A DNA stretch of 64,000 nt from Papio anubis (lineage: Eukaryota; Chordata; Mammalia; Primates; Cercopithecidae): positions 59,889,590 through 59,953,589 of the forward strand of contig NC_044980.1 of NCBI RefSeq assembly GCF_008728515.1, written 5' to 3'. The position numbers were made by a program, and so were the translations under genes. Positions 12,241 to 25,870 of the stretch are shown one piece after another. The number at the start of each line of letters is the position of its first letter. Within the stretch, counting starts at the first letter, position 1. The notes under the pieces were generated by a model. That model had not been told where the DNA came from. It saw nothing but the letters and a program-made list of their open reading frames with translations, and made no database searches.

Positions 12241-14319
12241 GAGTGAGAAATTTAAACATTACTTTTAAGGTTAAGTTTTCATCTTGATTAGGGACATTCT
12301 ACTCCAACAGTGTCCATAACCATAGCTGTCATTGCTAAATTTGGCAAATAGGAACTCCTGGCCACCCATGGAGCCTTTAAAAGCTGTTTAGAGAGGCTGT
12401 GTATTAAAAAGGTTCTTTCAGGGAGAAAAAGATGTAAAGATTGTGGACTTTAAGGCAAGTTTCTGCAGAAATGTTAGGAAAAAATGTTTGTGTCTTGGGA
12501 TATATATATGTATTTTATTTTTTAAAAAACTCATGATGAGAACTCAAACTTCAAAGTTAAACATAGGAGTAATTATCCTCTCCGAAAGATTCACTCTTGG
12601 AATTTCTTAAAATAATAGTGTTCTCCCCATAGGTTTAAGTATTTGTTTACATATCATTAACAACTTCCTTGAAAACTCTGGAAGGAAAGCAGGCTGAGGG
12701 AGAAGACACTCAATGCTGGAATGTCAATTGGTGCGCACAGTCAATTAAGGTTATCAGTCAAAAGACAGGCTCATTTTGGAATACTCATATAAGTAAATGG
12801 GAAATGATTCGAGCTACGGAAATTGAGCAAACATATAGTAGTGTGAAAAGGGCACATCTGTATGGTCCCATCTCCCTGACTCTGTAGTCAGGAAGCAGAA
12901 CTCTGGGGCTTGCATGCTCCACAGGGTCTTCATTAATGTTGCTGACAGACTTCCCTTAATTAGTCCCTTGGGAAGGAGACTTTGTACTCCAGGGACTCTG
13001 AGAAAGAGAATCCTGTAAGGACAGCTGTTTGCCCATTTCCTGTTTCTGGAGAAGTGGTTTGTTTTCCTGGCTTTAAGGGTTACTCAGTCCTCAAAGATGT
13101 CAGAGATCTTTCTTTACCCTGACAGATAATGCCGTTTAGGTGGTTCAGGTTCCGGCTAATTTTAGAATTGGAAGTAACAGTACATTTAGTGAAATGTATT
13201 ACATGAATTTTAAGTAGAATAATGAAGACATCCCAATAATTTTTAGAAAAAAACACCAGCATTTTTTTAAAATCCAAATGAACAAAATCCTTTAAAGTGG
13301 TCACTTATTCAAAGCATATTTGGAATACCTTTCATGGTATTACCTTGGGTCAATTTGTAAGACATATTTGGGGCCAAAATGGTTATATGCAAATTACTTA
13401 CCAGATTTTATTTTGAATGAGTTTGGGCTTCTATGAAAATCAAATTTATCTTTCCCTGAGAGACAGTCTAAAGAAGCAATTTTAAAACTTTCTTGAATGA
13501 TGATTTTACTCTTAGAATAAGTATGGAGTGATCTCCAATTGCTACATGGAAGGAGACAACATTCATTTGGATAGTGAAGTTCTAATGTGTTGATTTTAGA
13601 GGCTAGTATGGGATGGTTTGCACAATTATTTCTGTAATTGGGTTTAAATGTGAGATAAAATGAAACAGTGGGTCCCCCTACTACTTCCCTCTAGCAGGAG
13701 CTTTCGACATTGGTGGGGACCTGGACCCTAAGTACATCAGGTGGGGTCCTGGCCCTACCTACGTTGAGATACTCCTCAAAGCTAGATGTCCCTGCAGCTT
13801 ATTATCTTATTTCGTAGTTTCAACATAGAGTCTCTTTTTTAAATCTCGAAATAAAATATTGAATTTCTCAATTTTGCTTTTTTCTTATTCTAAACTTCAT
13901 GAATAGAACTATTTCTTATTGCAATTAGCTTGGCTGTGATAACATGGATGTTGCTACCCTCTTTCATTCAGCTCATATTATATTTTAGGCACTCCTGTGG
14001 GTGCTTTTTCAGTATATCCAATCGTGCTCCTATGATAGTTATTATCTGGGCACCTAGCATGGTCTCCCAGATAGCATTTTGCTGAAGTTGGGATGTAATC
14101 CTTTTTTACCTTCATATTTATTATAGATACATAGCAACAGGAGATTTTTATTCTAACAATAATACAAACAAGAGACGGGAACTAAAGTTCTATTCATTTA
14201 CATAACATTAATTTGAATTATTAAAAATAAAATACCAAAATTGATGATATTGAAGAAGTATTCTCTTGTTTATTGCCTTTGGGTCACGAAACAAGTTTAT
14301 GAATGCATTTAATACACAG
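12241..14319. other. Intergenic, no gene seen
   Basis: Unique AT-rich DNA. No repeat family, RNA gene or coding pattern is recognised. Confidence 0.5.
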
Positions 14320-14665
14320 TGTATCTACCCTTTGGCTTTCCTACTCCCTAATCCCTGAGTGACCTGGCTCAGGGAGAAGTTGGGGCACAGGGGCAGAAGC
14401 ACAGGAGGGTCTATCTTGCCAGGCTGAATCAGGCCAACACAGCTGCTGGCCTGGGCACGAGCGTGGGTGGCCACCTGTGTCTCCCCAAACAGCTGTTTGG
14501 TAGAGGGCCAGCCAAAGCCCTGTTGGTGGGGTGGAGGCAGGCGGCCAGTTGGGCGGCCAATACATTCTGGCATGGGCTGAAAGAACACCTGGTTCCACTC
14601 TGTGGACCCACCACAGAAGGTCAAAGAATGTGCTTGCTCGCGGCAACCTGATGGCCCAACTTTTC
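14320..14665. other. GC-rich unique island
   Basis: This block is clearly richer in G and C than its surroundings and contains several CAGCTG E-box palindromes and some CpGs. Overlapping frames are open on the minus strand (14709-14341 and 14624-14325), as high GC allows, and none shows a known domain. A regulatory element or a decayed gene fragment are both possible. Confidence 0.35.
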
Positions 14666-15254
14666 AAGCCCTGATGGTCTTGCTGTGATTGAAACAGAAA
14701 GAAACCCACCTTTATTCCTTATAATGTATCCTAGAGCCAACATGGAAATCATCCGTTCCAGTTATGTTGAAATAGGTCAGCTAGGCCATCCGTCTGGCAC
14801 GTCTGGAAATGGTGCAGTAGACTGTCAGGCAGGTATAGGCTCCATGAGTTACGACAAGGTATTTCAGGGGAGATGAGAGCCCCCTACGCTGTGTTTGGCT
14901 GCTAACTGCCATTGAGACATCTTCCATCCTAGAATGTTTCTGACCTTCCTTTTCTACCTCTTGCCATTAACTCCTAGAAACCACTTTAGGTCCCCACTTG
15001 TAATTCTGTTATCGTTGAGATTCCTGTAGTCAATACCACCACCTACTGAGACGGGAGCCCAAAGTTCCCTGTTCCCTGACTCCTGAGGCCCCTCCCAAGG
15101 CCTCAAGACCATTGTTCCTCAGGAAATAGGACGTTATTTCCTGTGGTTTGGTGAATGGGTATCTCTCTAGCCAATGAGCACCCTTCTCAACTTCCCTGCC
15201 CCAGATGCAGATCTGGCAGCTGCCCCTCTGTGTGCTGAAGAGGTGATACTTCTC
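14666..15254. other. Intergenic, no gene seen
   Basis: Unique sequence without a recognised repeat or coding pattern. Confidence 0.45.
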
Positions 15255-15440
15255 GCATTGGTCCTGTGACCCCTGGCAACTTAATCTCTCTGTGCCTCAG
15301 TTTTGGCACTTGTCAATGGGGACTGATAGTACTGTCCTCCTAGTTTTGTTGTAAAACACTCAATGAGACAGCATATGTTAAGTGCTTAGCACAGGACCTG
15401 GGTGCAGCAGATGCTCAGCAAATATTAGCTGTATGAATGA
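15255..15440 (-). repeat. MIR element
   Basis: The bases 'CTCTCTGTGCCTCAGTTTTG' and then 'AGTGCTTAGCACAGGACCTG' follow the reverse complement of MIR in order. Confidence 0.75.
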
Positions 15441-16363
15441 ATGACCATGACTGATGCCCCTCTCCATACACAGAGGCTCACACCTGGCCTGGAGTGGCCC
15501 TGGACGGGGACTTCCTGCTGCCACCTTTGCTTGGAATTTCAGGGGCCTCATCTCACAATTATTGCTCTGCCAGCAGGAATTTCAAAGTGAGCATAGTTCT
15601 GTGGGCCCATAAGGGGACTTGCCACCCCTAACTCCCCTTGCTGGGGGGCACAGACTAGACTCCTCCCAGAATCCTATCAGCCTGGAGCTAGTAGAAGCCA
15701 CCTAGTGTTGAACCATCGACCTGAGGAAGGCACTCTGACTTCTGGGAGGCCTGAAGTTGGTGGAATAACTTGTCTCTCTTACATGCAAACTTTCTGCAAT
15801 GTAGGGTATCCAAGCCAAGAAGAAACCTCCTGATTTTCACAAGCTCTAAGGTCTGGGCAATGAAATCCGATTGGTTAGGCATGATGTCGTGTGCCCTGAG
15901 GTGAATGGTAATATTCAGGCTTCCCAGTCCCTGGTGTCAGGGACATCATGTAGTATTGGGCCCTTGTGCAAACCACACAGTGTCATTCTGGTGTAGACAG
16001 GACATAGCTGTGGAAATTCACTTCATCACCTATGCAGCTCAAGGCTTTCAATGGGCAAGGGGAGTCATTGATCAAAAGACAACACAGGCATAACCTTGGT
16101 TTCCCCACAAAGTGGAGCCAGCTTTTAAACCACAGTTCCATTTCAGGCCTCATATCATCTGTGGATGAAATGGGGGACAATGAATGCTAGAAATAGCCCT
16201 CTGAGAAAAAGATGGGAGAAAAGACCGTTTTCTTTTTAAGTTCAAGTTTGAGGTTTTGAACTCAGGCACAAAACCATTGTGAACAGCTGTTCTTTTAAAA
16301 AATGTATGTTAGTTTATTCTACACATTCTGATGGTATGAATGAGAGAGAATTCCAAACAAAAA
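15441..16363. other. Intergenic, no gene seen
   Basis: Unique sequence. The short open frames (15688-15882, 15905-16093) show no domain. Confidence 0.45.
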
Positions 16364-16378
16364 TTATCTGTGACTTTT

Positions 16379-16676
16379 TTATTTTTTGAGATAGAGTCTT
16401 GCTCTGTTGCCCAGGCTGGAGTGCAGTGAGGTGATCTTGGCTCACTGCAAGCTCTGTCTCCCAGGTTCACGCCATTCTCCTGCCTCAGCCTCCCGAGTAG
16501 CTGGGACTACAAGTGCCCACCACCATGCCTGGCTAATTTTTTTTTTTTTTGTATTTTTAGTAGAGACAGGGTTTCACCATGTTAGCCAGGATGGTCTCTA
16601 TCTCCTGACCTTGTGATCCGCCCACCTTGGCCTCCCACAGTGCTGGGATTATAGGTGTGAGCCACTGCGCCCGGCC
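16379..16676 (-). mobile_element. AluY, minus strand
   Basis: This is a full-length reverse Alu with AluY-type 'CACTGCAAGCTCTG'. Near-identical repeats TTATCTGTGACTTT (16364) and TTATCTGTCACTTT (16679) flank it. Confidence 0.92.
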
Positions 16677-17087
16677 ACTTATCTGTCACTTTTAAATGCA
16701 GCAACTTTCCTGTGACCACTTAATTAGAATTTTTCAGTTCTCTTGGGCTGTGACTTCTTTTTCTACCTGAACAAGATTTCTTTTTCCTTCTTTAAAAAGT
16801 AATGAGTCTTATATTAGCCATGCAAATTCACATGTTTTTGTTCCAAGACCTAACTTTTTCTTGAATTTGCTTGGAAAAACATCGGGCCTTTTGGAGCATA
16901 AAGGCTTAAGGATGATCCCCATGCTCCCTGAGGAGTGGCCGAGTCTCCATGGAAGGCAGACTGTCCTTGGAGTCAGTACCCTAAGCAGGATAGTGTCCTT
17001 TTGATATGCCAAAGGGAAAAAAGGCATTTAATTGGAAACTTGAAAACAACTGTAGCTGAAAAGATACTAGACTTGATACTTAAGAAT

Positions 17088-17396
17088 CTAAGCTAAAGTA
17101 AATCTTGTTTCTTGGTATTCCTCCCTCCCCAACCCCAGCAGAATTATCCTTTGCAACTGCAGTGGGAGGTTAAAATGGTTGGTATCATCCACAGTCTTCT
17201 CATGAACTGAGTATTCATAGTTCAGCAGCTTTTGGTTGCTATGGTAACCTTGGAGAAATACTCTTCTAAGACTATCTAATTGTCTCACGTGATGCAACCG
17301 GATTTCTTCTAATGAAGAAACAACTGGGTATGGTGTGTATGAGACATCGGAGTGGGTAGAATAAAGCACCATCAAGTCTGAACATTTCACATCTTT
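17088..17396 (-). other. Unique open stretch, about 100 codons, unidentified
   Basis: The minus strand is open from 17468 to 17088. The part from about 17397 upward is Alu; the rest, including SLEEIRLHHVRQLDSLRRVF and NQKLLNYEYSVHEKTVDD, belongs to no repeat I know. It has no start codon of its own outside the Alu part and no clear splice sites. An open frame of this length can arise by chance. It overlaps the X-box-like palindrome at 17235. Confidence 0.25.
17235..17248. promoter_or_regulatory. X-box-like (RFX) palindrome
   Basis: GTTGCTATGGTAAC fits the two half-sites of the RFX-family X-box (GTTGCY and RGYAAC) with nearly perfect dyad symmetry. There is no gene start nearby, so if functional it would be a distal element. 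Confidence 0.4.
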
Positions 17397-17524
17397 TATT
17401 TTTGGTGGAGATGATGTCTCACAATGTTGCCCAGGCTGGTCTCCAACTCCTGGCCGCAGGTGATCCACCTGTCTTGGCCTCCTACAGTGTTGAGATTACA
17501 GGAATAAGACACTGCACCCAGCCA
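17397..17524 (-). mobile_element. Alu left-monomer fragment
   Basis: A single diverged Alu arm in reverse orientation ends 'ACTGCACCCAGCC'. The second arm is missing. Confidence 0.75.
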
Positions 17525-17581
17525 GTTCCACTTTTCTTATGTAATTGATGAAGTTGTCATTATGAAAGTACTCCAATAGCT

Positions 17582-17887
17582 GGCTGGGAGTGGTGGCTCA
17601 CGCCTGTAACCCCAGCACATTGTGATGCCGAGGTGGGCAGACCATGAGGCCAAGAGATCGAGACCATCCTGGCCAACATGGTGAAACCCCATCTCTACTA
17701 AAAATACAAAAACTAGCTGGGCATGGTAGCGTGCGCCTGTAATCCCAGCTACTCAGGAGGCTGAGGCAGGAGAATCGCTTGAACCTGGGAGGCAGAGGTT
17801 GCAGTGAGCCAAGATTGCACCATTGTACTCCAGCCTGGCAACAGAGTGAGACTCCATCTCAACAACAACAAAAAAAGAAAAAGAAAA
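17582..17887 (+). mobile_element. AluS-type, plus strand
   Basis: This is a complete Alu with an AAC/AAG-rich tail. Target repeats AAAGTACTCCAATAGCT (17565-17581) and AAAGTACTCAAATAGCT (17888-17904) differ at one base. Confidence 0.93.
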
Positions 17888-18171
17888 AAAGTACTCAAAT
17901 AGCTAAGCATGCAAGAGGGTCACCTTCATATTCAAAATTTTTTCTGAGTTCCTTTGCATATCATCGTATTCCTTAACTCAGCAAAGACTGAGTCATTAGT
18001 TCATCTTCAGCCCAAAAGGAAATGCTAAAGCTAGAAAGTGAGCTCATCATGTTTCTTTGCCCTGACTAGAAAAATCCCTCAAGTATGAATTCATTTGGTT
18101 TAGTGCCCTTGGCACAGTGAACTATCTTGCTATATTAAATAATTTACATGGAAGGCAAGAAAAGGAGAGCA

Positions 18172-18501
18172 GGGTCGGGTGCAGTGGCTCACACCTGTAA
18201 TCCCAGCACTTTGGGAGGCCAAGGCAGGTGGATCATGAGGTCAGGAGATCGAGACCATCCTGGCTAACACGGTGAAACCCCGTCTCTACTAAAACCACAA
18301 AAAATTAGCTGGGCGTGATGACAGGTGCCCGTAGTCCCAGCTACCTGGGAGGCTGAGGCAGTAGAATGGCGTGAACCCGGGCGGTGGAGCTTGCAGTGAG
18401 CCAAGATCGCACCACGGCACTCCAGCCTGGGCGACAGAGCGAGACTCTTGTCTCAAAAAAAAAAAAAAAAAAAAAAAAAAGAAAGAAAGAAAAGAAAAAA
18501 G
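18172..18501 (+). mobile_element. AluY, plus strand
   Basis: This is a complete Alu with AluY-type 'GAGCTTGCAGTGAGCC' and a long A/GAAA tail. Perfect repeats AAAAGGAGAGCA lie at 18160-18171 and 18502-18513. It sits just downstream of the inferred 3' end of ADAMTS6. Confidence 0.95.
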
Positions 18502-18852
18502 AAAAGGAGAGCAAAAGAGTTGGGCACTAGCAATTGAGGGGGTGTGGCAGCCACCAGTCTGGACTTCCTTTGGGGCCTCAGAGCAGTGGCTGATGGTGGC
18601 TGGGGATGTAGCCCCACCAGTAATACCTGACACTCTTGCATTTAGACAGGACTAAAACACATGGAAATAGATGCAATCTCTGAGGAGGGTAATAAGGATA
18701 CAGCAAATCATCCCAATCCTAGATTATACTTGGATAATTTGGATAATGTAAGTGTGGTATCCCAAGGGAATTCATTCTCAGTACTGCAAGTTTAACACAG
18801 GCTTTTCAGGGAACAGACAACTTCAATCTGTATCATTATTATAAGCTGAATT

Positions 18853-18858
18853 TTTATT
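18853..18858 (-). terminator. Candidate polyadenylation signal AATAAA for ADAMTS6
   Basis: TTTATT on the plus strand reads AATAAA on the gene strand. Other copies lie at 19706-19711, 19822-19827 and 19835-19840, so shorter transcripts are possible. This one is the last before the Alu-bearing flank, about 3.1 kb after the stop. No 3' end data can be seen from sequence, so the choice is a guess. Confidence 0.25.
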
Positions 18859-20797
18859 TTACTAAATTATCTATGTCAAAAAAATTCTGTGCCTGGCGTG
18901 GAATTTCACTCCATCAAGTGTTACAATGATTTTTTCATTTTCATTACAAGCAGGAGAATGAATGTAGGACAAGTGTTAGGAAACATGGCAATAAATTAGA
19001 ATATAATTTACAAAAGCAAAAAAATTAACAGTGTACCACATTATTACTGAGTATAAAATAATAAGCAACAACTAATCACAATAATACAAAGGTAATTTTG
19101 TTCTGTGTTACTGAGGATACCTATGTGACATTCATTCAAATAAAAAAGTTCCTAATGAAATGGACTGTTTGGAAATCATATGAATCTCATGGGGTTAATC
19201 ATTAGGGTACATTTACCTTTCCTTTTTTAGTAGACCTTTATCCCAGTGGCAGATACTGCTCCCAGGTGTAGGGTACCAGTTTCCCTGGGGTTCCCTAAGT
19301 AGTCTACGTAGCTCACTACTTTTGAAGGTCTGCCATGGTGGCCCAGCCTCCACTGACAATCGTATTGTTATTATTTAGGAATAGGGCATCATGTAGCCAT
19401 GGGGGTGGCTACAGAGTAGCAGCAGTATTGTGATGTGCTATGAAATAGAATTGTTGTAACCTACTCAGGTTTAAATTCAAGGCCTACCTGAAACTGTTTC
19501 ATCCTGTTACATTCTGTGCGTGGCTCCCTCTAGAAAGGCACTCTGATTCTGCCCCCAAGGTGTGCCTGCATTTTGTTCTCAGAACTGGAGCACATCCAGG
19601 AAGTGACACTGGCTGCCCTCCTCTTCCAGCATCAGCCAAGGTGCTGTGGAGTGCCTGGGGGATGGCCCTCACAATGGTAGTTTCCAGGTGAGGTAAAAAA
19701 TAGCTTTTATTCGGTAATAAGAAATCTTTTTGAAATAAAAACATGAGCTGATATTTATGTTGGAGAAAATCAGATCTGGATTGCAAACCTATGCCTAAAA
19801 TGCCACAGAAACCACCTACCTTTTATTTCTTTGTTTTATTTCACTAGGGCACATTAGCACCAAGTTAACTGGTCTTTGAAAAGGCCCAAGGGAATTCAGT
19901 GCTCGGGTCATGCTGCCCGTGGGCTGCTTGCCCTTCACTGAATGGCTAAGACGGCACTTGGGCAGGTCTTCTAATGGCATCTTAGACCCGGGCCCTGGTG
20001 ATTCCTCTTGTATCATCAATAGCTCTCCCTGGAAGGCTCAGGGTTGAGAACTGTGGTGTTGAGAGAGAAAGCAGGTAACAAGATACAGGTGGTCATGACT
20101 GAGAGTGCAGAAAACATTCCATGCTGATTGTCCACAGCAAATCTGGGAGTTTAGATTGGCTTTTGGTGTCTGAGGGTCTGTCTTTCTTTTGGAAAAAACC
20201 TAGTCATCTGCATTAGATCATGATATATGTGACACACTGATATGTAATTTAAGAGCACCATGATGGAATCAAGTCAAACATGCTCTTTAACTGAAAGTGT
20301 TAACCTTACAAAATAGCCATTTAGTTTTGAGTTTTAGGTGTTGATGCATGCATGGTGTACACCTGTGTACAATGGGGAGGCATTTTGGACACAAAGCACA
20401 TTCATCAAGAACCTGCTGCAAGCTACACGTGTTCAAGTAAAAAATATTAATATAAAACAAGTACCCTTTTTCATTCTAAGTCTTGCTGTGAAGTCTTTTG
20501 ATGAGCAGGATGTGAAACTTGAAGATAGGGAAAATACGAGCTAGTCATTTTAATTTAGGTGGATGTGATTCTAGAATTTGACTTGCCCAAGAAACTGGGT
20601 TTCACATTTAATTGCCATTCAGAGAATCCATAAAAAATACAAAATACTTGGTTGAGTGACTATTAATATTATGCTTTATGATGTCTAGTCTTCATGAAAT
20701 TTTCTTCTTTGGTTATTATCCCTTGCCTACTTTAAAACTCACAGAAATAGCACATTATGTGCAAGCACACTCATCTATCCACACACTTAAAAGCGCC

Positions 20798-20816
20798 CGC
20801 ACACACACACACACAT
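20798..20816. repeat. Short CA microsatellite
   Basis: About eight CA units lie within the probable 3' UTR. Confidence 0.85.
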
Positions 20817-21939
20817 TTGCTGTCATATAAATAAATGCCCTTCTACCATATCAAAGAAGGGACATCTGGAACCCATCGTAATTGTCAGCAAATTGCAAAA
20901 GGGTCTGCCTGGTTGTTACCGAGCCAGTCTATCTTTTGCATGGTATCATCTCAGTAAGCTCAACATGCGTGCAGCAATCCAAAGGGCAGAAGCCATGCTG
21001 TGGCTGGAGTGGATGTAAACACAAGTGAGTTGGGGGGACTCAAATAAGAACTAAGGCATCCTGTGTGGTGGCAGTAAAGGGCCTGGTCCTTTAGTCTCTA
21101 CCATACCCCAGGTCTGGTTTCTGCATGAAATTGAAATGTTTTTCTCTTAAAGTTTTAATGGAAATCTCAGCTTTACTTGCACAATGGCAAGTTGGCCACA
21201 GTCTTTCAGCACTGAGTTTATAGACTTGCACAGCTGCAGTAACTGATGCACTGCTTTAAACTATGCCCCTCATTATTGTTCAGTTTAATATAGTTTTATA
21301 TATGGCTCACAGCAGTGTTCAGAACCGGGGGATTATTCCTAAGGAAATTAAGTGGAATGAAGAAAAATAATACAAACTTTCATTACTTTTGATTTATAAT
21401 TGCTCCTTAAATTATAGTCCAAAGCCCGTTTTATAATTTAAATCGTGGTGCTGTTGTAGTGAGATAAAGTACAGTAAATATTTTTAAGCTATGACTTAAG
21501 AATTCTGAACCTTCTTCACTTCCATAGTTGACCAAGTCGTAACAGCTACATTTTAAACAGTTTTAAATACAAATGGATTCAGTGTCATTGCTAAGTCCAT
21601 AATAAAAATTATCTTAATGGTCCAAGGAGGTAAACAGGCTATTGGATTTACTCGAAAGAACACAAACGCTCCACAGTAAGCAAGTCTCCCTGTGTTGTTT
21701 GGATCTCTCCAATCTGGCATTCCCTCCTAATACTGTGTCCAGCACTTTGGATCAATAAATCCCACTTCACAGAAGTTAAAATAATATTGAAATCTTGTCA
21801 GCTAGGGCTGACCAGTGGTTACGTTTTCCACAGGGTAATGCATTTGCAAGGACATCAATCCTCTTCCTCTGGGTGGCTCTCTTTGATGGACGCATTTCCA
21901 TGATGAAATGACAAGGCACTCTCTCTGGCTTTCTGTGGG

Positions 21940-23484
<1,545 letters not shown>

Positions 23485-23690
23485 AGGTAGAAGGGACAAA
23501 TCACTTAACCTCTTTGTGCTTAAGTTTTCTCATCTGTAAAATAGAAATGATTAGAGAACCCACACTCACATGTAACATTTAACATGTAACATGTGTATCC
23601 TTATGAATGTCAACTAGAGCAGTGCCTGGAACACAGGAAGTATGGGATAAGTGTAGGATACTGAATTGCTATTATTATTACAATTATTAG
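23485..23690 (-). repeat. MIR element
   Basis: The bases 'TCACTTAACCTCTTTGTGCT', then 'CTCATCTGTAAAATAG', then 'GCAGTGCCTGGAACAC' give the MIR order in reverse orientation. A 10-base ACATGTAACA-type repeat near 23568-23592 looks like a local duplication. Confidence 0.8.
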
Positions 23691-24070
23691 TTATTAGTAT
23701 CTTTATTGCCTGACAGAAAGGAAGCAAGGAGCTACACTCCAAATATCTCAATGAGGATGCAATATTTGAATTACTACTGAGAAAATACTGCCCTAAAGAT
23801 ACGAGTCAGTTTGAAGACAAAACAAACCAGAGTATTTCCTGGGGCACAACTTCATTAGATTTACTACTCCATTTTTGGAAGAGTAGCTGGACCAAGAAAA
23901 CTCTGGGTTGAGCAAATTATAAGCAAATTCACCAATTTCCCTTTTAGATTTAAACTTTATAATCTGACTAAATTATAATACATAAGAAATGAAATAGAAT
24001 ATTCATAATTGCTTCTCCCTTCACCTGCCTATCCACTCACCAATTAAGGCTATTACAAATATAAATAGTT

Positions 24071-24369
24071 GGCTGGGCACAGTGGCTCATGCTTGTAATC
24101 CCAGCACTTTGGGAGGCTGAGGTGGGTGGATCACGTGAGGTCAGGAGTTCAAGACCAGCCTGGCCAACATGGTGAAACCCCATCTCTACTAAAAATACAA
24201 AAATTAGCCAGGTGTGGTGGCATGCGCCTGTAGTCACAGCTACTCAGGAGGCTGAGGTACGAGAATCACTTGAATCCGGGAGGTTGCAGTGAGCTGAGAT
24301 TGTGCCACTTCACTCCAGCCTGGGCCAAAGAGCTAGACTCCGTCTCAAAAAACAAACAAACAAAAAACC
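24071..24369 (+). mobile_element. AluS-type, plus strand
   Basis: This is a complete Alu with a CAAA-rich tail, flanked by imperfect repeats around CAAATATAAATAGT (24056) and CAAATATGAACAGT (24370). Confidence 0.92.
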
Positions 24370-24654
24370 CAAATATGAACAGTCAGGGATTCTGTTCCTT
24401 AGATGAGTGCTAGAAATAAGACTCTTCTCTACATGCAGAGGCCCAGAACACAGCCTTTTGTTCAGAGGCAGCATCTAGCCTGTGGGCAGGCTGGTGGCCG
24501 GCTATCAGGATGTTCCTTTCTGAACTTCCCAATACCCTTGTTAAGTTAGTTCCCAACTAACTTGATTGAAAGCAGGAAGTCAGTAGGTCCTGGGAACAGG
24601 ATCGAGCTTAGGGATGTAGGGATTAGGAGTGTCCCCTGAGTTGCCTTCAGCGGC

Positions 24655-24915
24655 AACATAACCCAGTAGTTAGGGGCAGGAGATATGGATTCAGGTGGGC
24701 CTGGGGGTGAATTCTGGTTCTGCCTCTTCTAGGAGTTGATTGTCCTCTGCCAAGTTACTTCACCTCTCTAAATCTCACTTCATCTCCAAAATAAAGACTA
24801 TGATAAAGTCTACTCATAGGACGTTGTGAGGTTTGCATGAGGTAATGCAGATAATACATGTGCCATGGCACCTAGCTCAGAGTAAGCACTGTTAATTAGT
24901 TCTCATTATTAACAG
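24655..24915 (-). repeat. MIR element, nearly full length
   Basis: From 'ACCCAGTAGTTAGGGGCA' through 'CCAAGTTACTTCACCTCTCT' to 'CACCTAGCTCAGAGTAAGCA' all parts of MIR appear in reverse order. Confidence 0.85.
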
Positions 24916-25314
24916 CAAAACACCTGCCTCTGAGAACAACCATCATGTATTATTTCTCTGGGATCCCTGTCAAAATAAATATAGTATCAGGAAGGGTTAC
25001 ACATTTACACATTTAAGCAAAATAAAAGAAAGCTATTAAACAGAAAGCAAGAAAATTATGATGAGGGCAGGAGTGGGGAAAGACCTGTGGGAGATCTGGA
25101 GACTTCCAGGAATCAGACATTAATATGGAGATTCCTAGGCTGTATGGAAGATCCAGTTCCTACTTCTTGGTTTTGCCTTCTAGGAACTGGCCTGACTAGA
25201 AGAATCAGTTCATTACATCTTTAGATTTGATGAAAATCTCTTCACCAACCACGACTCATCTTTTATTCTCTGTCTTTTAACTCCACAAGAGCTTAATTTA
25301 GTAGTGACAGCATT

Positions 25315-25870
25315 AAAAATTATAATTTATCAAGCATATCATTTGTGTAAGGCACAACATAAACATATATATTATAAATATATATATTTTTCAATCCTTG
25401 TAAGTTCGGTCATGTGTTGTTCAATGATGGGGATATTCTCTGAGAAATGCATTGTTCGGTGATTTTGTCAATGTGCAAACATCACAGAGTGTACTTTCAC
25501 AAACCTAGATGGTATAGCCTATTGTACACCTAGGCCACATGGTATAGCCTATTGCTTCCGGGCTACAAACCTGTACAGCATGTTACTGTACTGAATATTG
25601 TAGGCAGTTGGAACACAAGTATTTGTGTATACTGGTAAGTATTTGTGTATCTAAATATATCTGAACATAGAAAAGATCCAGTAAAAATATAATATTATAA
25701 TCTTGTGGGACCACTTTTGTATATTATACAGTGACTGTATATAAAATGTCAGCTTTATATAGACAGTAAAACATAAGCTCAAAAAGATTATGAAACTCAT
25801 GCTGGGTCACACGGCTAGTTGGTCTAAGAACAGGTTTATCTGACTCCAGAGCCACTCATATTTCAGCAAT
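25315..25870 (+). repeat. MIR element split by a MER2-like transposon
   Basis: The piece 25315-25400 has a MIR 5' part. The piece 25765-25870 (GGGTCACACGGCTAGTTGGT and on) has the MIR 3' part. The DNA transposon between them entered later. Confidence 0.6.
25407..25740. mobile_element. MER2-like (Tigger group) DNA transposon remnant
   Basis: About 335 bp contains the hallmark 'ATGGTATAGCCTATTG' (twice in degenerate form) and 'GTACAGCATGTTACTGTACT'. The ends, TCATGTGTTG.. and ..CAGTGACTG, are decayed inverted termini. It has no coding capacity. The family name is from recall. Confidence 0.75.

Larger units (their letters stand above)
18853..21939 (-). other. ADAMTS6: Probable 3' UTR of ADAMTS6
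   Basis: From the stop codon down to about 18.85 kb the sequence contains no Alu, L1 or MIR that I recognise. It is interrupted only by a short CA run near 20800. Repeats begin again at the AluY at 18172. This clean 3.1 kb block next to the stop codon is what a long, constrained 3' UTR would look like. The end point is inferred; earlier AATAAA signals exist (see separate entry). Confidence 0.45.

Noticed and set aside
18289..18633. Open frames with long Phe or Lys runs
   Set aside because: They are translations of an Alu and its poly(A) tail.
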